A stretch of DNA of 64,000 bases, from positions 62,001-126,000 of the forward strand of contig NZ_NMUN01000007.1 in assembly GCF_002812725.1 (NCBI RefSeq). The letters are read 5' to 3'. The stretch comes from Microbacterium sp. BR1. Its GTDB lineage: Bacteria; Actinomycetota; Actinomycetes; Actinomycetales; Microbacteriaceae. The position numbers and the translations under genes were made by a program. Shown here piece by piece: positions 24,874 through 32,497 of this stretch; position 1 is the stretch's first letter; each line of letters starts with the position of its first letter. Under the pieces are notes generated by a model. That model was not told the DNA's origin. It saw only the letters and a program-made list of their open reading frames with translations, and did no database searches.

Positions 24874-26439
24874 TGGGGCGTCTTGCGCAGCGGCGCCGGT
24901 CGCCTGTTCGGCGGCCGCGACGATGCGTGCGGCCATCCCCGCGAAGATGAACCCGTGGAACGGCAGGACCGCGAACCAGTACAGCCGACCCGAGAGCCCG
25001 CGCGGAAAGAAGACGGCGCGCTGCTCGTAGCGAGATCCCGCCCCGTCCGGCACGGCCTTCATCTCGAGCCAGGCCAGGCCCGGCACCTTCATCTCGGCAC
25101 GTAGCCTCAGAACGGATGGCTCGTCCCGTCCGCCGCGCTCGAGATTCTCGACGCGCCAGAAGTCGAGCGCATCGCCGACGGCGAGGCGGTCGGGGTTGCG
25201 GCGTCCACGCCGGAGCCCCACTCCCCCGACGAACCGGTCCATCCAGCCGCGCACCGCCCACGCGAGCGGCCATGAGTACCACCCGCGACTGCCGCCGATG
25301 CCCTCGATGACGCGCCAGAGCGACTCGGCCGAGGCAGAGGTCCGGGCGATGCGCGCGTCGGTGAAGACGGTGCGGCCCGCCCAGTCCGGGTCGGCGGGAA
25401 GAGGATCGCTCGGCGCGTTGTGGACCGCCGCGTCTTGCCAGCTGGTCTCGATGACGCCCTCGCGGACACGGCCGAGCGCCAGCGCGACCGCGCGTCGATA
25501 CGGGGTCAGCCCGCCCTCGGGCCGAGGGATGAAGGCGTCGACATCGTGGTTCGCCATGACGCAGTCGTTCTGCAGCGACTCGACGAGCGGCCGCGCGAGG
25601 GCTGCCGGAATGGGTGTGACGACCCCCACCCAGTGCGAGGCGAGACGGGGTGTGAGAACGGGCAGCGGGGCGATCGGGCGCTGCGGCAGGCCCGCCTCGA
25701 CCGCGTAGCCGTTCATCATCTGTCCGTACCGGAGCACGTCCGGCCCGCCGATGTCGACGGTCCGCGAGATCTCGGGCGCGACGCGAGCGGCGCCGAGCAG
25801 GTAGTGCAGCACGTCGCGCACGGCGATCGGCTGGATGTGGTTGCGCACCCATTTCGGTGCGGGCATATATGGCAGCACCTCCGTCAGGTGACGCACCATC
25901 TCGAACGACGCCGAGCCCGATCCGATCACGACCCCCGCCTGCAGCACGAGCGTCGGAACACCGCTGTCGAGCAGCGCCTGCCCGACCTCGACGCGAGAGC
26001 GAAGATGGCGCGAGAGTTGCACGTCGGCGGGATGCAGGCCGCCGAGGTAGACGATGCGACGGACGCTCGCCGCGGCCGATGCATCGGCGACGGCTCGCGC
26101 CGCGGCGAGATCGACGTCGGCGAAGCTCTTGCCCGCGGCCATCGAGTGCACCAGGTAGTAGAGCACATCGACATCCTGAACGGCCTCGACGACGGCCGCC
26201 GGATCTGCGGCGTTACCGACGACGACCTCGACGTCGGCACCCCACTCGTAGGCCGCGACCCGCGAAGCCCGCCGCGCGAGGACCCGCACGCGGTAGCCCG
26301 CCGAGATGAGTCGCGGCACGAGGCGCGCGCCGATGTAGCCCGTCGAGCCGATGACGAGGGCACGGGGCTGCTCACCCTCTGCGCGCGGCACGGCGCGGAG
26401 TGCTTCTTCGCGCCCCGTCGGGGCGGCGAGCTCGCTCAC
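24871..26439 (-). CDS. NAD(P)H-binding SDR protein with DUF2867-type C-terminal domain
   Basis: A 522-residue two-domain protein. The N-terminal half is an atypical SDR: VIGSTGYIGARLVPRL for nucleotide binding and YYLVHSMAAG and YLGGLHPADVQLS later. The C-terminal half (from about residue 365) fits DUF2867, with a likely membrane-near hydrophobic end (GRLYWFAVLPFHGFIFAGMA). It starts at a GTG (26439), 25 nt after the stop of the molybdoenzyme gene; the ribosome binding site is weak. The family is often annotated as a complex I NDUFA9-like or sugar epimerase-like protein. Its function is unknown. Confidence 0.75.
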   Translation of the reverse strand: MSELAAPTGREEALRAVPRAEGEQPRALVIGSTGYIGARLVPRLISAGYRVRVLARRASRVAAYEWGADVEVVVGNAADPAAVVEAVQDVDVLYYLVHSMAAGKSFADVDLAAARAVADASAAASVRRIVYLGGLHPADVQLSRHLRSRVEVGQALLDSGVPTLVLQAGVVIGSGSASFEMVRHLTEVLPYMPAPKWVRNHIQPIAVRDVLHYLLGAARVAPEISRTVDIGGPDVLRYGQMMNGYAVEAGLPQRPIAPLPVLTPRLASHWVGVVTPIPAALARPLVESLQNDCVMANHDVDAFIPRPEGGLTPYRRAVALALGRVREGVIETSWQDAAVHNAPSDPLPADPDWAGRTVFTDARIARTSASAESLWRVIEGIGGSRGWYSWPLAWAVRGWMDRFVGGVGLRRGRRNPDRLAVGDALDFWRVENLERGGRDEPSVLRLRAEMKVPGLAWLEMKAVPDGAGSRYEQRAVFFPRGLSGRLYWFAVLPFHGFIFAGMAARIVAAAEQATGAAAQDAP

Positions 26440-26464
26440 AACGCGGCGATCCGGGACGGGTCGT

Positions 26465-28912
26465 TCACGGAACGTCCCGGTGCTCGAGCCGGATGACGAC
26501 GGACTTCGAGGTCGGCGTGCCCGAGACATCCGCCGTCGAATCCAGGGGCACGAGCACGTTGGTCTCGGGGTAGTACGCCGCGGCGTTGGCACGCGGGGTG
26601 CTGTACGCGATGATGCGGAACTCCTCGGCTCGCCGCTCCTCGATCGTGCCGTCCGGGCGGCGCCACTCCGAGACCAGGTCGACGACCTCGTCCTCCGCGA
26701 ACCCGAGCTGCGCGATGTCCTCCGCGTTCACGAGCACGACCCGTCGCCCGCCGTGAATGCCGCGGTACCGGTCGTCCTTGCCGTAGATCGTGGTGTTGTA
26801 CTGATCGTGCGATCGCAGCGTCTGCAGCAGCAGGCGCCCCTCCGGGATCACCGGGTACTCGAGCTCGTTGACCGTGAACATCGCCTTCCCGGTCTCGGTC
26901 GCGAACGACAGTTCGTCGCGGGGGCCGTTGGGCAGGTAGAACGTGCGGCCCTTGGCGATGCGGCGGTCGTATTCCTCGAAGCCGGGGATCACGTGCTCGA
27001 TGTGCAGGCGGATCTGGGCGTAGTCGCGCTCGAGTGCGTCCCAGTCGGCGCGCGGGTAGTTGGCCGGTGTCCCGGCCTCGGGCGGATCCGTCTTCGGCTC
27101 GCGCTCCTCTTGCGGCGAGCGCTCGGGGTACCCGCGATCGTGGTCGCCGTTGTGGACGGGGGGCTGACCGAACGGGTGCGCTGAGGCATCGGTGGGGAAC
27201 AGCAGCCCCGACAGGCGCGTGATGATCGCGACCTCGCTGAGCATGTCCTCGGCGGGGGGAACGAGACGTCCGCGCGAACCGTGCACGGCACCCATCGAGT
27301 CCTCGACCGTGACGCGCTGTTCGACGCCGCCGCGGACATCACGGTCGGTACGTCCGAGTGTCGGCAGGATGATGGCGCGTCGCCCCGTCACGAGGTGTGA
27401 ACGGTTGAGCTTGGTCGAAACCTGGACGGTGAGGTCGGTCCGGCGCAACCCGGCCTCGGTGACCGCCGTGTCGGGCGTGGCGCTGACGAAGTTGCCGCCC
27501 ATGCCCATGAAGACCCGCACCTTGCCGTCGCGCATCGCGCGGATCGCCTCGACGGTGTCGTAACCGTGCTCGCGCGGCGCGCTGAATCCGAACTCCGCGT
27601 CGAGTGCGTCGAGGAAGGCCTCGGAGGGCTTCTCGTAGATGCCCATCGTGCGGTCGCCCTGCACGTTCGAGTGGCCGCGCACGGGGCACACACCGGCACC
27701 GGGGCGGCCGATGTTGCCCTGCAGGAGCAGCACGTTGACGACGTCGCGGAGTGTCGCGACCGAGTGCTTGTGCTGCGTCAGCCCCATCGCCCAGCAGACG
27801 ATCGTGGCCTTCGACAGCCGGACGCTCTCGCCGACCTCGCGCAGCTCTGCCTCCGAGACGCCCGTCGCGGTGACGAGTTCGCTCCACGGCACCTGACGGA
27901 TGAACGCGTCGAACTCGGCGAACCCGCTCGTGTGTGCCGCGATGAAGGCCCGGTCGATGACACCCTCGGCCTCGTCCGAAGCGTCATCCGCCTCGATGAG
28001 GTGCTTCGCGATCGCCTGGAACAGGGCCTGATCGCCACCGAGGCGGATCTGCACGAACTGGTCGGCGAGTTTGGTGCCGCCGAGGACCATGCCCTTCGGC
28101 GTCTGCGGGTTCTCGAAGCGCATCAGGCCCGCCTCGGGCAGCGGGTTGACCGCGATGATCTTCGCGCCGCGCTCCTTCGCCTTTTCGAGAGCGCTCAGCA
28201 TGCGCGGATGATTCGTGCCGGGGTTCTGCCCCGCCACGATCAGCAGGTCGGCCTCGTGCATGTCGGTGATCGACACGGTGCCCTTGCCGATGCCGAGGGT
28301 CTGGGTCAGGGCGGAGCCGCTGGACTCGTGGCACATGTTCGAGCAGTCGGGCAGGTTGTTCGTGCCGAGGCCCCGCACCAGCAGCTGGTAGAGGAAGGCC
28401 GCCTCGTTCGATGTCCGGCCGGAGGTGTAGAAGACCGCCTGATCGGGATCGTCCAGCGCGGCGAGTTCGTCGGCGATCGTCCGCAGCGCGTCGTCCCACG
28501 AGAGCGGCCGATAGTGCGTGGCGCCCTCGTCGAGGATCATCGGATGCGTCAGCCGCCCCTGCTGCCCGAGCCACCAGTCGTCGTGGCCGTACAACTCGGC
28601 GATCGAGTGCTCGGCGAAGAAGGCGGGGCCGATGCGGCGGATCGTCGCCTCTTCGGCGACGGCCTTGGCGCCGTTCTCGCAGAACTCGGCGATGTGCCGT
28701 TTGTCCTCTTCGGGCCAGGCGCATCCGGGGCAGTCGAACCCGTCCTTCTGGTTGACCTTCAGCAGGGTCTGCGCGGTGCGCGCGACCCCCATCTGGTCGA
28801 CCGAGATCTGCAGGGCGTGCAGCACCGCCGGGATGCCGACCGCAACCTTCTTGGGCTGCGTGACATGCAGGCGGGATTCATCGATGTCTGATGCGGGGGG
28901 CTTCGTCGCCAT
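26465..28912 (-). CDS. FdhF/YdeP-family molybdopterin oxidoreductase
   Basis: An 815-residue bis-MGD enzyme of the formate dehydrogenase-alpha-like YdeP group. An N-terminal CPGCAW (Cys61, Cys64) replaces the usual 4Fe-4S cysteine set. CHESSG near residue 194 gives the probable Mo ligand Cys; no selenocysteine is involved. GQNPGTNHPRMLSALEKAKERG is the Mo-domain core, and the C-terminal molydop-binding domain includes LLLQTLRSHDQYNTT. Start ATG is 6 nt after TACGAT, so leaderless. Members are linked to acid or oxidative stress, and a formate dehydrogenase activity is not assured. FdhD nearby fits a sulfurated Moco enzyme. Confidence 0.9.
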   Translation of the reverse strand: MATKPPASDIDESRLHVTQPKKVAVGIPAVLHALQISVDQMGVARTAQTLLKVNQKDGFDCPGCAWPEEDKRHIAEFCENGAKAVAEEATIRRIGPAFFAEHSIAELYGHDDWWLGQQGRLTHPMILDEGATHYRPLSWDDALRTIADELAALDDPDQAVFYTSGRTSNEAAFLYQLLVRGLGTNNLPDCSNMCHESSGSALTQTLGIGKGTVSITDMHEADLLIVAGQNPGTNHPRMLSALEKAKERGAKIIAVNPLPEAGLMRFENPQTPKGMVLGGTKLADQFVQIRLGGDQALFQAIAKHLIEADDASDEAEGVIDRAFIAAHTSGFAEFDAFIRQVPWSELVTATGVSEAELREVGESVRLSKATIVCWAMGLTQHKHSVATLRDVVNVLLLQGNIGRPGAGVCPVRGHSNVQGDRTMGIYEKPSEAFLDALDAEFGFSAPREHGYDTVEAIRAMRDGKVRVFMGMGGNFVSATPDTAVTEAGLRRTDLTVQVSTKLNRSHLVTGRRAIILPTLGRTDRDVRGGVEQRVTVEDSMGAVHGSRGRLVPPAEDMLSEVAIITRLSGLLFPTDASAHPFGQPPVHNGDHDRGYPERSPQEEREPKTDPPEAGTPANYPRADWDALERDYAQIRLHIEHVIPGFEEYDRRIAKGRTFYLPNGPRDELSFATETGKAMFTVNELEYPVIPEGRLLLQTLRSHDQYNTTIYGKDDRYRGIHGGRRVVLVNAEDIAQLGFAEDEVVDLVSEWRRPDGTIEERRAEEFRIIAYSTPRANAAAYYPETNVLVPLDSTADVSGTPTSKSVVIRLEHRDVP

Positions 28913-28916
28913 ACCC

Positions 28917-29585
28917 TCATCGTACGCCGCGAAGCGCTGAATACCTATGGCGATAGGGAACGAGCGGGATGTGTCGGACGAACACGGCGGCCAGGACGAG
29001 CGCGGCTCCGGCCCCGGCGAGCGCGCCTCCGAGCGTGTCGCTCAGCCAGTGAGCACCGAGGTACGTGCGCGAGAAAGCCATCAGCAGAACCCACGCCGCG
29101 CCCGCGAGCACGACCCAGAGGCGCGGGACGATCACGGCGAGCGCCACGGCGATCGCGGCGGCGTTTGCGACGTGTCCCGAGGGGAACGATCCGAAGTCCG
29201 ACAGCACGATGATCTCTTCGGGACGAGCGCGCCCGAACAGGTGCTTCAAGATCTGGACGACCACGGCCGTCGCGGCTTCGGCCGACAAGAAGTAGGCCGC
29301 GGCCCACCAGCGACCCCGGAGCGCCAACACCCCCGCGATCAGGAGCGGAGCGACCAGAACCCCGAACCACCCGCCGCCCAGCCAGTTCATCGCGAACGAG
29401 ATCCACAGCAGCACGGGGGTGCGTCCCTCGGCCAGCCAGCTCGCCCAGATCGCGTCGATCGTGAACGGGGCGTTGCCCCGCCCGATCGCGATCCACGCCC
29501 CGAGCCCGGCCGCGAGGAGGAGCAGAACGATGCCGGTGACGAGCAGAGTGACGGTCGCTCGGCGCGATGGACGGGGGGACGGCAT
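28917..29585 (-). CDS. PAP2-family membrane phosphatase
   Basis: A 222-residue protein with about six membrane segments. The three phosphatase motifs are present: KHLFGRARP (residues 114-122), PSGH (135-138) and SRTYLGAHWLSD (172-183). It dephosphorylates a lipid phosphate or undecaprenyl pyrophosphate-like substrate at the membrane. The start ATG is 6 nt after a weak CAGAAT -10. The molybdoenzyme gene begins 4 nt after its stop, but has its own promoter inside this gene's end. Confidence 0.9.
   Translation of the reverse strand: MPSPRPSRRATVTLLVTGIVLLLLAAGLGAWIAIGRGNAPFTIDAIWASWLAEGRTPVLLWISFAMNWLGGGWFGVLVAPLLIAGVLALRGRWWAAAYFLSAEAATAVVVQILKHLFGRARPEEIIVLSDFGSFPSGHVANAAAIAVALAVIVPRLWVVLAGAAWVLLMAFSRTYLGAHWLSDTLGGALAGAGAALVLAAVFVRHIPLVPYRHRYSALRGVR
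28919..28924 (-). promoter_or_regulatory. -10 of leaderless molybdoenzyme gene
   Basis: TACGAT on the minus strand, then GAGGGT and the ATG at 28912. It overlaps the PAP2 stop codon. Confidence 0.5.
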
Positions 29586-29597
29586 CCGTCGATTCTG

Positions 29598-30893
29598 TCA
29601 GGGAGTGAGTGCCTGCACCGAGCGTGGCCGCACGACCAGCCACAGCCCGAGCACACCGATGACGGCGCACCCGGCCATCACGACGGCCATCGTGGTCGCG
29701 GTGATGCCGCTCTCACCGGCGATCCAGCCCACCAGCGGCGATACGAACCCGGCGACGCCGAAGTTGACCGCTCCGAGGATGGATGCGGCGGTTCCCGCGG
29801 CCTTGCCATGCCGGTCGAGCGCCAGCACCTGCACGCAGGGGAACGTGAATCCGCACGCCGTCATGAAGACGAAGAGCGGCACCAGGATGCCCCACAGCCC
29901 GAGGCCGAGCTGGTCGGCCACGATGATCCCGACGCCCGCGACCACGAGGGTCGATGTCGACCAGGCGAGCACCCACTGCGGGCCGAATCGCGCCGCGAGG
30001 CGGGATGCGATCTGCACCCCGGCGACGAGGCCGAGCGAGTTGACGGCGAAGAGCAGTCCGTACTGCTGCGCGTCGAATCCGAACGACTGCTGGAAGAGGA
30101 ACGACGACGCCGAGAGGTACGAGAACAGACCGCTGAAGGTCATCCCGCCGATGATGAGCACGCCGAGGAAGACGCGGGCTGTGAGCACGCTTCGGTAGCG
30201 CTGGCCGACCGTGGTCGATCCGAGCTCGCTGCGCCGCGCGCGCGGGAGCGTCTCGGGCACGAGTGCGATCGCCGCGGTGAGCATCACCGCGCCGTAGATC
30301 GCGAGCACGACGAAGATGCCGCGCCACGACATCACCAGCAGCAGCGCCGAGCCGATGAGCGGGGCGATGACGGGCGCCGCGCCGCTGACGAGCGCGAGGC
30401 GCGAGAGCATCACGACGAGTCGGCGCCCGCCGAACAGGTCGCGAACGATCGCCATGGCCACGACGCCTCCGGCGGCCGCGCCCGCACCCATCACGACGCG
30501 TGTGACCCCGAGCAGCATGAGCGTGGGTGCGAGGGCGGCAGCCGCGCTCGCGATCACGTGCAAAGCCGTGACGCCGATCAACGGCAGACGCCGTCCGACC
30601 TTGTCGCTGAGGGGGCCGACGAGGAGCTGACCGATGCCGAAGCCGATCATCGTGCCCGTCAGCGTCAGCTGGATCGCCGCCGCGGTGGTGTCGAAGTCTG
30701 CCTCGAGCACCGGGAAGGCGGGCAGATACAGATCGATCGTGAAGGGGCCGAGCGCCGTCAACGCACCCAGCAGGATCACGTAGACGATGCGGCGACCGGT
30801 CGAGATGCGATCGCCGGGGTGCAGCATGATCGGCGCCGTGGCGGGGTTCGGCCCGAGGGTCCGGATGGCGCCGGTGGCGGAATGTTCGGGCAA
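29598..30893 (-). CDS. Bcr/CflA-family MFS drug efflux transporter
   Basis: A 431-residue 12-helix transporter. LGALTALGPFTIDLYLPAFP is the Bcr/CflA signature, GPLSDKVGRRLPL the MFS loop 2-3 motif. It likely exports drugs such as bicyclomycin-type compounds or chloramphenicol; substrate unknown. The start is a TTG at 30893 with TGAGG 7 nt upstream; an in-frame ATG at 30827 is a weaker alternative without a ribosome binding site. It ends 12 nt upstream of the PAP2 start, with that gene's weak -10 between. The upstream region (30894-31120) separates it from a divergent DUF3105 gene and holds a perfect palindrome. Confidence 0.88.
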   Translation of the reverse strand: MPEHSATGAIRTLGPNPATAPIMLHPGDRISTGRRIVYVILLGALTALGPFTIDLYLPAFPVLEADFDTTAAAIQLTLTGTMIGFGIGQLLVGPLSDKVGRRLPLIGVTALHVIASAAAALAPTLMLLGVTRVVMGAGAAAGGVVAMAIVRDLFGGRRLVVMLSRLALVSGAAPVIAPLIGSALLLVMSWRGIFVVLAIYGAVMLTAAIALVPETLPRARRSELGSTTVGQRYRSVLTARVFLGVLIIGGMTFSGLFSYLSASSFLFQQSFGFDAQQYGLLFAVNSLGLVAGVQIASRLAARFGPQWVLAWSTSTLVVAGVGIIVADQLGLGLWGILVPLFVFMTACGFTFPCVQVLALDRHGKAAGTAASILGAVNFGVAGFVSPLVGWIAGESGITATTMAVVMAGCAVIGVLGLWLVVRPRSVQALTP

Positions 30894-30965
30894 GAAGAAA
30901 CCTCAGAAGGAACGGAGCGATGAAAAGGGGGACGGTCCCGGAAACCGAAGACGGATGTCGCGCAT

Positions 30966-30977
30966 CGAATCGATTCG
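30966..30977. promoter_or_regulatory. Perfect 12-bp palindrome between efflux gene and DUF3105 gene
   Basis: CGAATCGATTCG is a perfect dyad in the 227-nt divergent region, a candidate operator. The regulator is not encoded next to it. A possible -10 TACACT for the DUF3105 gene lies at 31056-31061. Confidence 0.35.
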
Positions 30978-31120
30978 GTGTCCCCATCCTACCGCCGCCC
31001 GGACGGCGAAACACCCGATCGCCACACGCCCAGCCCCCTCACGGATGCGTCCGAATACACTTGCAGGGCACCCGCGCGCGAGCGCGACTCCCGACGCACC
31101 CCGAGCCGAGAGACCTTCGC

Positions 31121-31816
31121 ATGACTCCCCAGCGCACGAGCGGAAACCCCGCGAACCAGGCCCAGGCCAAGCTCACGATCAAGCAGCAGCGAGACCAGCG
31201 GCGCGCGGAGAAGCTCGCCGAGTACCAGCGACAGGTCGCGAAGCGCCGTCGCCGCGGACTCATGTGGTGGATCGTCGGCGGAGTCGCCGCCCTCACGATC
31301 GCCGGCGTTGTCGTCGCATCCATCGTCTTCGCCCCCGAACCACCGCCGTCGTACGACGCGGGCGGCACCGGTGCCGAGATCGCGGGCGTCGAGACGTTCA
31401 CGAACGAGACGACCCACGTCGAGGGTGTCGTCGACTATGACCAGTCGCCGCCCGCGGGTGGCCCGCACAACCAGGTCTGGCTGAACTGCGGCATCTACAC
31501 CGAGCCGCAGCAGAACGAGTACGCGGTGCACTCCCTCGAGCACGGCGCCGTCTGGGTGACTTACGACGCAGCCCGGGTGCAGGGCGACGAGCTCGCCGCG
31601 CTCAAGGGCCACCTGCCCTCGAGCTACGTCATCCTCTCGCCCTACGAAGGCCTCGACAGCCCGATCGTCCTCAGCGCCTGGAACGCGCAGCTGAAGCTCG
31701 ACGCGGCCGATGACGAGCGCATCCCCGCGTTCTTCGAGGAGTTCTGGCGCAACCAGAACGCTCCCGAGCCGAACGCGGCCTGCACGGGTGCGATCGACGG
31801 CCCCGGTAAGCAGTAA
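31121..31816 (+). CDS. DUF3105-domain membrane-anchored protein
   Basis: A 231-residue protein: a basic cytosolic start (residues 1-45, Lys/Arg/Gln-rich), one membrane helix (about 46-68: WWIVGGVAALTIAGVVVASIVF), then an extracytoplasmic DUF3105 domain containing SPPAGGPHNQVWLNCGIY, HSLEHGAVWVTY and LSAWNAQL. The domain has conserved His and Cys residues that suggest a metal or redox site, but its role is unknown. DUF305 follows after 3 nt, a pair often seen in actinobacteria, so both may act together outside the membrane. Confidence 0.85.
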   Translation: MTPQRTSGNPANQAQAKLTIKQQRDQRRAEKLAEYQRQVAKRRRRGLMWWIVGGVAALTIAGVVVASIVFAPEPPPSYDAGGTGAEIAGVETFTNETTHVEGVVDYDQSPPAGGPHNQVWLNCGIYTEPQQNEYAVHSLEHGAVWVTYDAARVQGDELAALKGHLPSSYVILSPYEGLDSPIVLSAWNAQLKLDAADDERIPAFFEEFWRNQNAPEPNAACTGAIDGPGKQ

Positions 31817-31819
31817 CGC

Positions 31820-32497
31820 GTGACGGCGGATCGGACGACGCAGGAGAGGACGGGTCCTCCGCGCTGGCTGCTCGTCACGCTGGCGGCCGTCGCGGTGGCC
31901 GCGCTCGCCTTCGCCATCGGACGTTTTTCGACGTTCGGCGTGTCGGCCCAGTCATCGGCGCCCGCGACCGACTCGGCCGAGGCGGGATTCGCGCGCGACA
32001 TGCAGGTACATCACGCGCAGGCCGTCGACATGGCGATGACCCTGTACCCCGAGACCGAGGACCCGGATCTGCGGGCCCTCGCCTATGACATCGCCACGGC
32101 GCAGTCGGCGCAGTCGGGCGAGATGTACTCGTGGCTGGTCTCATGGGGCCTGCCACAGCGTGGCGGCACGCTCATGGCATGGATGGCCGGGCAACCGGGA
32201 CACCTGGACCACGGGGCCTCAGCCGCGCCCGCGACCGAAGCCGACCTGCTGCGCGACATGGGCATGGCCACCGAGCAAGAACTCGACGCTTTCGAGGCGG
32301 CCTCGGGCGTCGAAGCCGATTGCCGCTTCCTGGCACTCATGACACGACACCACGAGGGAGCCATCGACATGGTCGATGCCGTTCTGAGTCTCGGATCCGA
32401 GCCGCGGGTTCTTCAGGTCGCGCAGTCGATGAAGGACGTGCAGCAGTTCGAGCTCGACGCTATGGCCGCCGCGGCGTTGCGGCTGGGATGTTCGTGA
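31820..32497 (+). CDS. DUF305-domain exported protein
   Basis: A 225-residue protein with one N-terminal membrane helix (about residues 15-40) and a DUF305 domain. The paired histidine motifs QVHHAQAVDMA and TRHHEGAIDMV are the family hallmark and may bind a metal such as copper. Start is GTG, 3 nt after the DUF3105 stop. Its final 38 nt overlap the end of the convergent P-type ATPase gene. Function unknown; the ferritin-like fold and His pairs point to metal handling. Confidence 0.87.
   Translation: MTADRTTQERTGPPRWLLVTLAAVAVAALAFAIGRFSTFGVSAQSSAPATDSAEAGFARDMQVHHAQAVDMAMTLYPETEDPDLRALAYDIATAQSAQSGEMYSWLVSWGLPQRGGTLMAWMAGQPGHLDHGASAAPATEADLLRDMGMATEQELDAFEAASGVEADCRFLALMTRHHEGAIDMVDAVLSLGSEPRVLQVAQSMKDVQQFELDAMAAAALRLGCS

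Noticed and set aside
26465..28912. Selenocysteine formate dehydrogenase
   Set aside because: The gene has no in-frame TGA; the probable ligand position is a Cys in CHESSG, and the N-terminal cluster motif differs from classical FdhF.
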